NCBI RefSeq assembly: GCF_001939045.1
Contig: NZ_MKIM01000025.1
Coordinates: forward strand, 62,001-126,000
Source: Rhizobium oryziradicis
GTDB taxonomy: Bacteria; Pseudomonadota; Alphaproteobacteria; Rhizobiales; Rhizobiaceae
DNA length: 64,000 bases
Direction of reading: 5' to 3'
The notes beneath the pieces are model-generated. The model was not told where the DNA came from. It ran no database searches and worked only from the letters and a program-made list of their open reading frames with translations. The position numbers were made by a program, and so were the translations under genes. Below are positions 27,578 through 36,496 of the stretch, one piece after another. Position 1 is the stretch's first letter. Every line of letters starts with the position of its first letter.

Positions 27578-28135
27578 ATGACCAAGACAACCCTTCGCCT
27601 GCTCACGGCTGTATCTGTTATTGCGGCCAGCAGTTCCATGGCGTTTGCAAAGGACCCAATGGTGGGCGGTGCTGCCATGTACCCAACCAAAAATATCATT
27701 GAAAATGCCGTCAACTCGAAAGACCACACCACGCTGGTGGCAGCCGTGAAGGCAGCCGGTCTGGTCAGCACGCTGGAAGGCAAAGGCCCTTTCACCGTGT
27801 TTGCGCCAACCAATGAAGCTTTCGATAAGCTGCCCAAGGGCACCGTCAAGACCCTGCTTGAGCCCGCCAACAAAGACAAGCTGACCAAGATTTTGACCTG
27901 CCACGTTGTGGCAGCCGATGCCATGTCCAGCGCAATTGAAAAGATGATCAAGGATGACGGCGGCGAGCACGATGTGAAAACCGTCGGCGGCTGCATTTTG
28001 AAGGCCAAGGAATCAAAGGGCAAAATCACACTCACCGATGAAGCAGGTGGCGTGGCCCATGTTACCATTGCCGATGTGAAGCAATCCAATGGCGTTATCC
28101 ACGTCATCGACAAGGTTTTGCTGCCGAAAATGTAA
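27578..28135 (+). CDS. Secreted fasciclin-domain protein
   Basis: 185 residues. Signal peptide cleaved after AFA (~residue 23), then one fasciclin (FAS1) domain: LVAAVKAAGLVSTLEGKGPFTVFAPTN, the H-box like ILTCHVVAADAM and the C-terminal NGVIHVIDKVLLP. FAS1 proteins mediate adhesion to surfaces or other cells, including symbiosis-related ones in rhizobia. It is probably a target of the ECF sigma encoded just upstream. An internal Cys pair could form a disulfide. Confidence 0.9.
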   Translation: MTKTTLRLLTAVSVIAASSSMAFAKDPMVGGAAMYPTKNIIENAVNSKDHTTLVAAVKAAGLVSTLEGKGPFTVFAPTNEAFDKLPKGTVKTLLEPANKDKLTKILTCHVVAADAMSSAIEKMIKDDGGEHDVKTVGGCILKAKESKGKITLTDEAGGVAHVTIADVKQSNGVIHVIDKVLLPKM

Positions 28136-28161
28136 CCCCCACATAGCATTTCGGACAGCAG

Positions 28162-28194
28162 CCGGCGGCGTTGTCTCTCCTGCCGCCGGTTTTT
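28162..28194 (+). terminator. Intrinsic terminator after fasciclin gene
   Basis: CCGGCGGC at 28162-28169 and GCCGCCGG at 28182-28189 followed by TTTTT. Confidence 0.85.
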
Positions 28195-28271
28195 CTACAC
28201 AGCCTCGTGCGTTTATCCAACGTGCGGGGCTGTATCTTTTTAAATTTGCCGCAAAAGGGTTTGGCCCATTA

Positions 28272-28931
28272 TCAAGCCTGAAGCCCGACCGTTTTCAAGA
28301 TCGCCGCGCGCAACTCGTCCAAACCTCTGGTTTTTTCAGACGACGTCGACAGCACTTCGGGAAAGGCGGCTGGACGCTTTTTGATCTTTTCCAAGGTCTC
28401 GCCAATCAGACGCGGAACGCCCGCTTCCTTGATCTTGTCTGTCTTGGTCAAAACGATCTGATAGGACATCGCCGCCTTGTCCAGCAGCGACAGCACTTCC
28501 TCATCATTGGCTTTGATGCCGTGGCGGCTATCAATCAGCACATAAACCCGCTTCAACGTGGCGCGACCGCGCAAATAATCGAAGACCAGCTTGGTCCAGG
28601 CATCCACCGTTTCCTTGGGAGCCTTGGCATAGCCATAGCCGGGCATGTCCACAAGCGCCATCGGTGGCAGATCATCGCCACCGCCACTGTATCCTTCGGG
28701 AACGAAATAGTTAAGCTCCTGCGTACGGCCCGGCGTATTGGAGGTGCGGGCCAAGCCGTTTTGCCCCACCAGCGCGTTGATCAGCGATGATTTGCCAACG
28801 TTGGAGCGGCCCGCAAAGGCGATTTCGAGAGGCCCCTCTGGTGGCAGAAATTTCATGGCAGGCACGCCGCGGATAAAAATCCAGGGGCGACCAAAAACCG
28901 GCTTCTCATCAGTGCTGTGTGTCGTTGTCAT
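28272..28931 (-). CDS. engB: Ribosome-biogenesis GTPase EngB/YsxC (YihA)
   Basis: 219 residues. A TrmE-Era-type GTPase needed for 50S assembly and cell division. G1 GRSNVGKSS at 41-49, G3 DMPGYGYA, G4 TKTDK and G5 SSE are all visible. The ATG at 28931 has AGGAG upstream; the reading frame runs open for another 60 codons upstream, but without homology. It is the last gene of rpmH-rnpA-yidC-engB, though a terminator after yidC suggests partial read-through or its own promoter. Confidence 0.93.
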   Translation of the reverse strand: MTTTHSTDEKPVFGRPWIFIRGVPAMKFLPPEGPLEIAFAGRSNVGKSSLINALVGQNGLARTSNTPGRTQELNYFVPEGYSGGGDDLPPMALVDMPGYGYAKAPKETVDAWTKLVFDYLRGRATLKRVYVLIDSRHGIKANDEEVLSLLDKAAMSYQIVLTKTDKIKEAGVPRLIGETLEKIKKRPAAFPEVLSTSSEKTRGLDELRAAILKTVGLQA

Positions 28932-29075
28932 TTTTTCATTCTCCTGATGCCGGCTGAATTCAAAGCATCTGTCTGTCGCATGGTCCAGAGTGACCGCAAA
29001 CAGGCTTTGCCGATGCGTAAATTCGACCACAAAACCATGCCAATTCCAAACAAAAAACCCGGTGCTTGGCCCAAA

Positions 29076-29101
29076 CAAAAACCCCGGCGCGTGGCCGGGG
29101 G
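29076..29101 (-). terminator. Intrinsic terminator after yidC
   Basis: On the minus strand CCCCGGC and GCCGGGG (29082-29100, 5-base loop) are followed by TTTTTG. It lies 23 bases after the yidC stop and before engB. Confidence 0.8.
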
Positions 29102-29123
29102 CTTTGCAAATCAACGAGCCTTG

Positions 29124-30917
29124 CTATTTCGTCGGCTTTTCTTTTTTCCGAAACAAACTGCCCAGATTTTTGAACAGCTCAATCTCAACGCCGTGACGCT
29201 TCATGATGATCGACTGCTGCAACACCGAAAGCGAGTTGTTCCAGGCCCAATAGATCACCAGACCGGCTGGGAAAGATCCAAGCATGAAGGTGAACACCAG
29301 CGGCATCCAGTTGAACAACATCGCCTGGGTTGGATCTGGCGGCGTCGGGTTCATGCGCATCTGCAAGAACATGGTCAAGCCCATGATGATCGGCCAGACA
29401 CCAAGATGCACAATGCTTGGTGCCTCAAACGGCAGCAGGCCAAACAGATTGACGATGCTGGTTGGATCTGGCGCCGAAAGGTCGCGAATCCAGCCAAAGA
29501 ACGGCGCATGGCGCATTTCAATGGTGATATAAATGACCTTATAGAGCGAGAAGAACACCGGAATCTGCAACAGAAGTGGCCAGCAACCCGCAACCGGATT
29601 GATCTTCTCTTCTTTATAGAGCGCCATCATGGCCTGTTGCAGCGCCATCTTGTCGTCGCCAAACTTGGCCTTCAACTCTTCCATCTTCGGCTGCATGCGC
29701 TTCATATTGGCCATCGACGCATATTGCTTGGAGGCCAGCGGGAAGAACAATGCCTTGACAACAATGGTTGTCAGCAGAATGGCCACACCAAAATTGCCAA
29801 CATGACGGAAGAAGAAGTCCATCAGTTTGAACATTGGCTTGGTGAGGAAGTAGAACCAGCCCCAGTCAATCAACCGGTCAAAACCGGGGATGTTGTAGGA
29901 CACTTCGTATTTGTCGATCACCGGAACTTCTTTTGCACCGGCAAACAACAGGGTTTTCAGCGTTGTCGACTGACCCGGAGCAATCGAGACCGCATCATTC
30001 TTATAGTCTGCCTGAAAACGGGCCTGACCATCGGTGAAGTGCGAGAAGCGCGAATCATAGGCAAGCTTCTGATCCGGCACCAGAGTTGCCGCCCAATACT
30101 TGTCGGTGATGCCAAGCCAGCCGCCAGTTGCCTTTGCGTTGACTTCGTTTTCTTTTTCAATCGATGCGTACTTGGCTTCCGTCAGGCTGTTGCCTGTGCC
30201 AATCACGCCCAGAAAGCCTTCATGCAACACATAGGTCGATGCCACAGCGGGCTTGTTGTAGCGAGTAATGCGGCCATAGGGCGCAAGGCTCGCATCAGCA
30301 CTGCCGGTGTTGGCCACGGTATCTTCCACCGTGAACATGTAATGGTCGTCGACCGAAATCTTGCGGGTAAAGGTCAAACCGGCATTGTTGGTGTAGGTCA
30401 GCGTGACCGGCGTGGTTTCCGTCAGCTTTTCGCCAGCCGTTGCTGTCCAGACCGTGTTGGGACCAGGCACAGAACCAGCCTTGTCGCCGCCGATGTAACC
30501 AAGCTCGGCAAAATAACCATCCTTGGTATCGGCAGGGTTGAGCAACGAAATGATCGGGCTCGTCTTGTCGACGGTCTCATGGTAGCCCTTGAGGCGAAGG
30601 TCATCCAGACGGGCACCCGTCAGATTGATCGAGCCAGCCAAAGCATTGGTATCAATTTCGATACGGGCACTTTTGGCAATGGCATCTTCACGGCTCTCGG
30701 TGGCGTTTGCCTGAACACCACCCGGCAGGGCACCATTGACAGGTGCTACGCCAGCGGCAGGCTTGTTTGCCGGGTTTTTAGCAAGTTCGGCCTGCCTGAT
30801 CTGTTCGGCCTGCTTCTGAGCCTCGATCCGCGGGTTCATGTAGAAGAACTGCCAGCCCAATACGACCAGCACCGAAAGTGCAATCGCGATGAGATAATTG
30901 CGGTTGTTTTCCATCAT
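29124..30917 (-). CDS. yidC: Membrane protein insertase YidC
   Basis: 597 residues. It inserts and folds inner-membrane proteins, alone or with SecYEG. An N-terminal anchor (residues ~7-26), a linker rich in Ala/Gln/Lys, the large periplasmic P1 beta domain (~60-370), and the Oxa1 core with five helices ([53 protein letters not shown]). The ATG overlaps the rnpA stop (ATGA). The C-terminal tail is Lys-rich (FRKKEKPTK). Confidence 0.96.
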   Translation of the reverse strand: MMENNRNYLIAIALSVLVVLGWQFFYMNPRIEAQKQAEQIRQAELAKNPANKPAAGVAPVNGALPGGVQANATESREDAIAKSARIEIDTNALAGSINLTGARLDDLRLKGYHETVDKTSPIISLLNPADTKDGYFAELGYIGGDKAGSVPGPNTVWTATAGEKLTETTPVTLTYTNNAGLTFTRKISVDDHYMFTVEDTVANTGSADASLAPYGRITRYNKPAVASTYVLHEGFLGVIGTGNSLTEAKYASIEKENEVNAKATGGWLGITDKYWAATLVPDQKLAYDSRFSHFTDGQARFQADYKNDAVSIAPGQSTTLKTLLFAGAKEVPVIDKYEVSYNIPGFDRLIDWGWFYFLTKPMFKLMDFFFRHVGNFGVAILLTTIVVKALFFPLASKQYASMANMKRMQPKMEELKAKFGDDKMALQQAMMALYKEEKINPVAGCWPLLLQIPVFFSLYKVIYITIEMRHAPFFGWIRDLSAPDPTSIVNLFGLLPFEAPSIVHLGVWPIIMGLTMFLQMRMNPTPPDPTQAMLFNWMPLVFTFMLGSFPAGLVIYWAWNNSLSVLQQSIIMKRHGVEIELFKNLGSLFRKKEKPTK

Positions 30918-31303
30918 ACCTTCCTGGCACGGCTCGTATCGGGATGCCGAACATTGAATTTGTCTTGAATGCGCTGCTTGAGAGCTGATTTCAGCCCATT
31001 GAAAGGAGCCGTCAGCACCTCGCGGCGCGCCACGATCACATAGTCATGTCCGGGCTGCATTGCAAAGCAAACATCTGTGCGCACGGCTTCTTTCAGCCGA
31101 CGACGCATGCGATTGCGCTCAACTGCATTGCCGTGTTTTTTCGTGACGGTAAATCCGACGCGGGCCTCGCCCTCGGAATCGGCTCTTTTCAGCACTTCAA
31201 GGAGAAAATATTTACCCTTGCGCTTTTCGCCAGCGCGAACAGCAAGAAACTGCGGCCGGTTTTTCAACCGGCCGACAGTTTTGTGTGTCGTTTCAGACGT
31301 CAT
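30914..31303 (-). CDS. rnpA: Ribonuclease P protein component
   Basis: 129 residues from the ATG at 31303. It is the protein partner of RNase P RNA in tRNA 5' maturation. The RNR motif [13 protein letters not shown] and the N-terminal [14 protein letters not shown] are diagnostic. An ATG at 31336, directly after the rpmH stop, is an alternative that would add 11 residues by reinitiation; neither has a clear ribosome site. It overlaps yidC by ATGA. Confidence 0.92.
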   Translation of the reverse strand: MTSETTHKTVGRLKNRPQFLAVRAGEKRKGKYFLLEVLKRADSEGEARVGFTVTKKHGNAVERNRMRRRLKEAVRTDVCFAMQPGHDYVIVARREVLTAPFNGLKSALKQRIQDKFNVRHPDTSRARKV

Positions 31304-31336
31304 AAGCCCAACGCTTTCATCGGGCCCACCCGACAT

Positions 31337-31471
31337 TTAAGCGGAAAGACGTGCGCGGCCGCGTGCGCGGCGAGCAACCAAAACCTTGCGGCCACCCTTG
31401 GTTGCCATGCGAGAACGAAAACCATGACGACGCTTGCGAACAAGCTTGGACGGTTGGTAAGTACGCTTCAT
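31337..31471 (-). CDS. rpmH: 50S ribosomal protein L34
   Basis: 44 residues: [29 protein letters not shown] and an Arg-rich end, a complete L34. It is the first gene of the rnpA-yidC block. The promoter at 31588-31616 leaves an untranslated leader of about 110 bases. Confidence 0.98.
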   Translation of the reverse strand: MKRTYQPSKLVRKRRHGFRSRMATKGGRKVLVARRARGRARLSA

Positions 31472-31874
31472 TTTTTTAATACCGCGGTGTGCGGCCCTTC
31501 TTGGGTTTGCAATCACTTGCAAGAGCGTTGGATGAATGCCACGCCAAAGGCACCCGATCAACGGGCAAACCAAGGGCAGGCGCGCGGCTTATACGGAGGA
31601 TAGGGTTAAGAGTCAATCTTCAACGACCACAGAATCGGGCCATAATCGGCATCAAAACCCCAGCAAAGCGGCCATAGCCACGCGGTTTTGCCCATGCCGG
31701 GATCAATCGAGCGAAGAGCAATTCCCCGCCATCTTGATATTTTACCGCGCGATTTTCCCGTGATATGGTGCAACGCAAATGATAACGCGCCAGCATTTAC
31801 AACAAGCGTAAGCCCGCTTTTTTCAAATGCAGGCAGCACGGGGCGCGCCGCCCGAGACGATGAGGGTTTCACCC
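31472..31874. other. Divergent promoter region of rpmH and sensor kinase
   Basis: 403 bases without a gene. The rpmH promoter lies at 31588-31616 on the minus strand. The half nearer the kinase shows no clear promoter, repeat or conserved RNA. Confidence 0.6.
31588..31616 (-). promoter_or_regulatory. Sigma-70 promoter of rpmH
   Basis: Read on the minus strand: TTGACT at 31616-31611, 17-base spacer, TATAAG at 31593-31588. This is the best consensus promoter in the window, as expected for a ribosomal protein operon. Confidence 0.75.
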
Positions 31875-33398
31875 ATGCACAAGCGACAGTCGCTTGATAA
31901 AGAGCAGATCGACAAGGATCGGGCCGATAAAGATCAGTCCCGTAAAGATCCGGCAGACGCTGCGCACGCCATGAAAATGCCAAGCCGCCTCAGGGGGCTT
32001 TCCGGCAAGGTGCTGGTGCTGACAATGACCTTTGTGCTGGCCGCCGAAGTGCTGATTTTTGCGCCCTCGATTGCCACGATGCGCCTCAACTGGCTGCGCA
32101 ACAATATCAACAAAGCCGCCGCCGCAAGCGTGGTAATTGACGGCCTTCAACCCAGAACCTTGCCCAAAGAAGTGCAGGCCGATACCCTGCTTGCCACAGG
32201 CACCAAGGCAATTGTGCTGCGCAAGGACGGAACCTCGCGCCTGCTGGCGATGACAGAAATGCCTCAGGAGGTCGATGGACAATATGACCTCACCGATGTG
32301 AGCACGCTGGATGCCATTCGAGACGCATTCGAAACGCTTATCTTTGGGGGCAACCGGCTCATCAGCGTCTCTGGACCGATTGGCGACACCCAGATGCAGG
32401 TTGAAGTGGTGATGTCTGATGCTGCATTGCATCGCGGCTTGCTGGCCTATGCGGGGCGCATTGCCATCGTCTCTTTGATCATTTCAGTCATCACCGGGCT
32501 TTTGCTGTTCGTGAGCCTGAACAGGATCCTGATCAATCCCATGCGCCGCCTCACCCGCAACATTCAGGATTTTGCCGAACACCCCGAAGATCCATCGAGG
32601 GTGATGGGGGAAATGTCCGGGCGCGATGAACTGGCGTTCGTGGCGCACCATTTGGCCAGCATGCAGGAGCAGTTGCAAAAAACCCTGCGCCAGCAGAAAA
32701 ATCTGGCCGACCTCGGATTGGCCGTCTCCAAGATCAACCACGACATGCGCAATATATTGGCATCGGCGCAGCTGATGTCCGACCGGTTGGCGGATGTGGA
32801 AGACCCCATGGTCAAAAGTTTCGCGCCCAAACTGGTCCGTACCATTGATCGCGCCGTGGGCTACACCAGTGAGGTTCTGGCCTATGGCCAGGCCTCCGAG
32901 GCCGAGCCGAGGCGAAGACGCTTTGCGCTCGTCAGCCTCAGCCAGGAGGTGGAAGATATCCTCGCGCTCGACACCGGGATTCAGTTCATCTGCCAGATCC
33001 GGCCCGACATCGAGATTGACGCCGACAGTGAGCAATTGTTTCGCGTCATTCATAATCTGTGCCGCAATGCGGCCCAGGCGCTCGCCGGATCGGGCAGCGA
33101 TCTGCCGGGACGAATCATTTTGTCCGCCCATCGGGTTGGCAGTGTCGTCTCTATTACCGTGGACGACGACGGCCCCGGCATGCCGCGCAAGGCGAGAGAA
33201 AACCTGTTTACCGCTTTTCGCGGCTCCGTACGCTCTGGCGGCACCGGCCTCGGGCTGGTCATCGCCCGCGAAATCGTGCTGGCACATGGCGGAACCATCG
33301 CACTTGTGGAGAAACCCGGCCCCGGCACGCAGTTCAGAATCGAAATACCCGACAGGCCCGTTTCTCTGGACAATTTTCGGCTAAAATCGCATTTGTAA
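31875..33398 (+). CDS. Membrane sensor histidine kinase with HAMP domain
   Basis: 507 residues. A charged N-terminal tail with repeated Asp-Lys (residues 8-25), TM1 ~46-68, a periplasmic loop of ~125 residues, TM2 ~195-214, HAMP to ~268, then a dimerisation helix with H289 in KINHDMRNILAS and an ATPase domain with N, DDDGPGMP (G1) and GGTGLGLVIARE (G2). The H-box (NHDMRN) is of the HWE/BaeS-divergent sort rather than HExRTP. No response regulator is adjacent, so it is an orphan kinase; the signal is unknown. It starts at the ATG at 31875. Confidence 0.9.
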   Translation: MHKRQSLDKEQIDKDRADKDQSRKDPADAAHAMKMPSRLRGLSGKVLVLTMTFVLAAEVLIFAPSIATMRLNWLRNNINKAAAASVVIDGLQPRTLPKEVQADTLLATGTKAIVLRKDGTSRLLAMTEMPQEVDGQYDLTDVSTLDAIRDAFETLIFGGNRLISVSGPIGDTQMQVEVVMSDAALHRGLLAYAGRIAIVSLIISVITGLLLFVSLNRILINPMRRLTRNIQDFAEHPEDPSRVMGEMSGRDELAFVAHHLASMQEQLQKTLRQQKNLADLGLAVSKINHDMRNILASAQLMSDRLADVEDPMVKSFAPKLVRTIDRAVGYTSEVLAYGQASEAEPRRRRFALVSLSQEVEDILALDTGIQFICQIRPDIEIDADSEQLFRVIHNLCRNAAQALAGSGSDLPGRIILSAHRVGSVVSITVDDDGPGMPRKARENLFTAFRGSVRSGGTGLGLVIAREIVLAHGGTIALVEKPGPGTQFRIEIPDRPVSLDNFRLKSHL

Positions 33399-33558
33399 AA
33401 AAACCTTCACAATCAAAATCTTATCATTAAGTTGAAAAACTAACCTGCTTTTTTGTCGATTTTCCCTTGCATTACGCCCCGTCTCGTTTTAGAGGATCGG
33501 CACGCCAGCAGAGACGAACTGCTGGCCGCCAGAGACACACAAGACTTTGGTTTTAGAC

Positions 33559-33635
33559 GCACCCGTAGCTCAGCTGGATAGAGCACCAGACTACGAATCT
33601 GGGGGTCAGGAGTTCGAATCTCTTCGGGTGCGCCA
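33559..33635 (+). tRNA. tRNA-Arg (anticodon ACG)
   Basis: Acceptor GCACCCG/CGGGTGC, D-arm GCTC..GAGC, anticodon arm CCAGA-CTACGAA-TCTGG (anticodon ACG, read as ICG), T-arm with TTCGAAT loop, and encoded GCCA. 77 nt. A perfect 8-bp inverted repeat (33504-33511 with 33519-33526) precedes it. No displaced copy of the tRNA 3' end is seen, so it does not look like an occupied integration site. Confidence 0.97.
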
Positions 33636-33938
33636 TTCTCTTCTTCCCATATTGAAATGTTAAACTTGGTTATCTTGCCCGGTATGCGGTAAGATTTGGT
33701 TATCCCCTGCTGCATTTTGTGGCGGATAAAAACGCTTCCCTATGTTCATTTGCGTAAAACTGTATATTCTGGTTTAGCGAATAGAAAACATGGCTTTGAT
33801 AGGATCAATCCGCACAAAGTGTTTCTCGTTTTATTCAACGCAGAGAATCGCTTTTAACATTCAGAAGCTGGCGCATGTTTTCTACCCCGATTGAGGTTCG
33901 AAACACGAAAATATGCAGCAGATGATCAGGGATTGCCA
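33636..33938. other. AT-rich gap after tRNA-Arg
   Basis: 303 bases, AT-richer than average. It holds two copies of TTGGTTATC (33667 and 33696) and no recognisable gene. Confidence 0.4.
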
Positions 33939-34439
33939 ATGACCGTAGAATTGAACAGATCCCCGGTATACGCCAACAAGGCACGGGAAGCGCACGCTCT
34001 TCAAATTGAGCGAGAGCATGCACCTGTTGTGAGCTTGAGTTTGACAGAACAGGAAACCGTCAGTCTCGCGCGTCAAGCCGAGAGCGGCGAAAGCCTATGG
34101 GACAAAGTTATTCTCAATCTGGTTCATCCTCCGGCCATCACCCTGTTTGCCCTGCTGGACAGCGGGCGCAAAGTGGCAGCGCCACCTCTGCCGCAGGTGC
34201 AGGAAGCCTACGATTCTGTTGCCAATACAGCAAAAGAGCCATCCACAAAGGCTCCGCGTTCGGAAACCGCCAATCCAGCCGCAGACACGACCTCACCCAT
34301 CGCACAGGCAAAGCATGTGGCGGTCAGCGCTGCTCCAGCGGCACCGAGCCAGGTCACAGCCCCGGCACAGACGCCTGCCCAGCCCGCATCGTCGCAGGTC
34401 GCACCAACAACGTCTGCAACGGCGGCAATTTTCGCTTAA
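33939..34439 (+). CDS. Hypothetical protein with Ala/Pro-rich tail
   Basis: 166 residues. The first ~80 residues are mixed charged/helical (QIEREHAPVVSLSLTEQE, ESLWDKVILNLVHPP); the last ~85 are low-complexity Ala, Pro, Thr, Ser and Gln (APAQTPAQPASSQ), probably disordered. I recognise no family. The ATG at 33939 is chosen because the reading upstream to 33891 uses a non-ATG start. The coding statistics look real, with strong third-position bias, but the protein is a taxon-restricted orphan as far as I can tell. Confidence 0.55.
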   Translation: MTVELNRSPVYANKAREAHALQIEREHAPVVSLSLTEQETVSLARQAESGESLWDKVILNLVHPPAITLFALLDSGRKVAAPPLPQVQEAYDSVANTAKEPSTKAPRSETANPAADTTSPIAQAKHVAVSAAPAAPSQVTAPAQTPAQPASSQVAPTTSATAAIFA

Positions 34440-34796
34440 TTGCCCCGAAAATCGGGCTGCACTTTTGCAGATCCCGCCATCTGACATCATCCCCACCCCG
34501 CATGGTGGCGGCTTTTTTGCGCGTTTTTCGTGTTGCAGCATCAACATGGCGCAAATCTTTGACGCTTCCGAGATGTGAATTTCCCCTGAATTGAGAAATG
34601 TCAAAGCGGCAGGCCCTTCAATAGGCTCCTATCGCACTGCCGCATAAATCCTTCCATCAGAAACGATATGATGCGGCAGATTGAACGTGCTGCAGCAAAG
34701 CTCTGTGCCAAAAAGGACGTAGGGCGCTGTGGTTCATGCGGAGCGTTTTTATAGCGCTATCCGCAGACAATGACTGCGACAGGAGATGGATTGCAG
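34440..34796. other. Intergenic region with a 9-bp inverted repeat
   Basis: 357 bases. CTGCCGCAT at 34637-34645 and ATGCGGCAG at 34671-34679 form a perfect inverted repeat with a 25-base spacer, the same geometry as the repeat after metZ at 14002. A GC-rich stretch followed by TTTTTT near 34497-34520 may end transcription of the hypothetical gene. No gene seen. Confidence 0.45.
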
Positions 34797-36290
34797 ATGT
34801 TACGTGATCGTATTCGCTACCCCCGCCTTCTTGAAAAACTGGCAACAGCGGATGAAGCTGCGGCCCTGATAGAAGATGGCATGACCATTGGCATGAGCGG
34901 TTTTACCCGTGCGGGCGAAGCCAAGGCTGTGCCCATGGCGCTGGCTGCCCGCGCCCGCAAACACCCCTTGAAAATCACATTGATGACGGGTGCTTCGCTT
35001 GGCAACGATCTCGACAAGACGTTGGTGGAGGCCCATGTCCTGGCCCGCCGCATGCCATTTCAATCGGATCCCACGTTGCGCAAGGCCATCAATGCTGGCG
35101 AGGTGATGTTTATCGATCAGCACCTGTCTGAAACGGTCGAGCTTCTCAGAACCCGCCAGCTTGGCCCGGTGGATATTGCCATTGTCGAGGCTGTGGCGAT
35201 TACCGAAAACGGGGGCATTGTGCCCACCACATCGGTCGGCAACTCGGCAAGCTTTGCCATTCTGGCTGATAAGGTGATTATCGAGTTGAACCTGTCGCAG
35301 CCGATCACGCTGGAAGGCCTGCATGACATTTACATTCCCTCCAAGCGCCCTTCCCGCATGCCCATTCCGATTGTGACGCCCGAAAGCCGCGTTGGCCTGC
35401 CTTACATTCCCATTCCGCCAGAAAAAATTGCCGCCATTGTTGTGTCTGAAAAACTGGACAGCTCATCAACCATCCTGCCGCCGGATGACGACACGAGAGC
35501 CATTGCCAGCCATCTGACCGATCTTCTGTTGCACGAAGTCAAGCACGGCCGCATGGGCTATGATCTTCAACCCTTGCAGGCCGGCATTGGCACCATCGCC
35601 AATTCGGTTTTGCATGGTTTTCTCGATAGCCCTTTTCATGATCTGAAAATGTACTCAGAAGTTTTGCAGGATTCGACATTTGAGCTGATTGATGCCGGCA
35701 AAATGACATTTGCCTCCGCATCCTCCATTACCCTCTCGGCCGAGATGTATCAGCGTGTCTTGCCTCGCCTTGCGGAATACAAGCACCACCTGCTGCTGCG
35801 ACCCCAGGAAATCAGCAATCATCCCGAGGTTATTCGTCGTCTGGGCCTGATCAGCATCAATACCGCGCTGGAATTCGATATCTACGGCAATGTCAACTCC
35901 ACCCATGTTGGCGGAACCCATATGATGAATGGTATTGGTGGCTCCGGCGACTTTGCCCGCAATGCCTATCTGTCGGTCTTCGTCACCAAATCCATTGCGA
36001 AAGATGGGGCGATCTCATCGGTGGTGCCGATGGTGAGCCATGTTGACCACACCGAACATGATGTCGATATTCTGATAACCGAGCAGGGACTTGCCGATTT
36101 GAGAGGGCTTGCCCCACGCGAGAGGGCCGCGCTGATTATCCGCAATTGTGTGCATCCATCCTATCGCGACCAGCTTGCGGATTATTTCCGCGATGCTCTG
36201 AAACGTGGCGGCCATACACCGCATGTTCTTGAAGAAGCACTTTCCTGGCATCAGGCGTTTCGCAATGGAAAGACCATGCTTAAGGCCTGA
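34797..36290 (+). CDS. Acetyl-CoA hydrolase / succinyl-CoA:acetate CoA-transferase family protein
   Basis: 497 residues, two CoA-transferase domains. Diagnostic stretches are GMTIGMSGFTRAGEAKAVP, ENGGIVPTTSVGNSASFA, GIGTIANSVLHGF, the GGIGGSGDFARNA-like block near residue 380 and ITEQGLADLRGLAPRERA. Members move CoA between succinate and acetate (AarC type) through a glutamyl-CoA intermediate, linking acetate activation to the TCA cycle. AGGAG lies upstream of the ATG at 34797; an in-frame ATG at 34770 precedes that site and is less likely. Monocistronic. Confidence 0.9.
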   Translation: MLRDRIRYPRLLEKLATADEAAALIEDGMTIGMSGFTRAGEAKAVPMALAARARKHPLKITLMTGASLGNDLDKTLVEAHVLARRMPFQSDPTLRKAINAGEVMFIDQHLSETVELLRTRQLGPVDIAIVEAVAITENGGIVPTTSVGNSASFAILADKVIIELNLSQPITLEGLHDIYIPSKRPSRMPIPIVTPESRVGLPYIPIPPEKIAAIVVSEKLDSSSTILPPDDDTRAIASHLTDLLLHEVKHGRMGYDLQPLQAGIGTIANSVLHGFLDSPFHDLKMYSEVLQDSTFELIDAGKMTFASASSITLSAEMYQRVLPRLAEYKHHLLLRPQEISNHPEVIRRLGLISINTALEFDIYGNVNSTHVGGTHMMNGIGGSGDFARNAYLSVFVTKSIAKDGAISSVVPMVSHVDHTEHDVDILITEQGLADLRGLAPRERAALIIRNCVHPSYRDQLADYFRDALKRGGHTPHVLEEALSWHQAFRNGKTMLKA

Positions 36291-36496
36291 TTTCCGTTAT
36301 AGCAGGCTTGTCTCCATCTGGATTGTGACCGGATGGAGAAAAACCTGTCGCAACAAATCTCTGCAAAAATGCAACATCCTCCAGCTTAATCAAGCGGCAG
36401 ACGATAATCGGTGGATTTCATCGCCAAAATGACGATAAGTGATCTTCATCACTAACTCCCCTCGATGGTGCAGGGGCGCAAAAGAGCCGCTTTGTC

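Noticed and set aside
28917..30968. Open frame of 683 codons on the plus strand across engB and yidC
   Set aside because: It is the mirror of yidC/engB; the translation is rich in His, Arg and Gln with no domain, and yidC on the other strand is certain.
33559..34439. Genomic island inserted at tRNA-Arg
   Set aside because: The next gene is an orphan and the gap is AT-rich, but there is no integrase and no second copy of the tRNA 3' end.
36311..36339. Terminator after the CoA-transferase gene
   Set aside because: TCTCCATC/GATGGAGA pair, but the bases after the 3' arm are A-rich, so it cannot end a plus-strand transcript.
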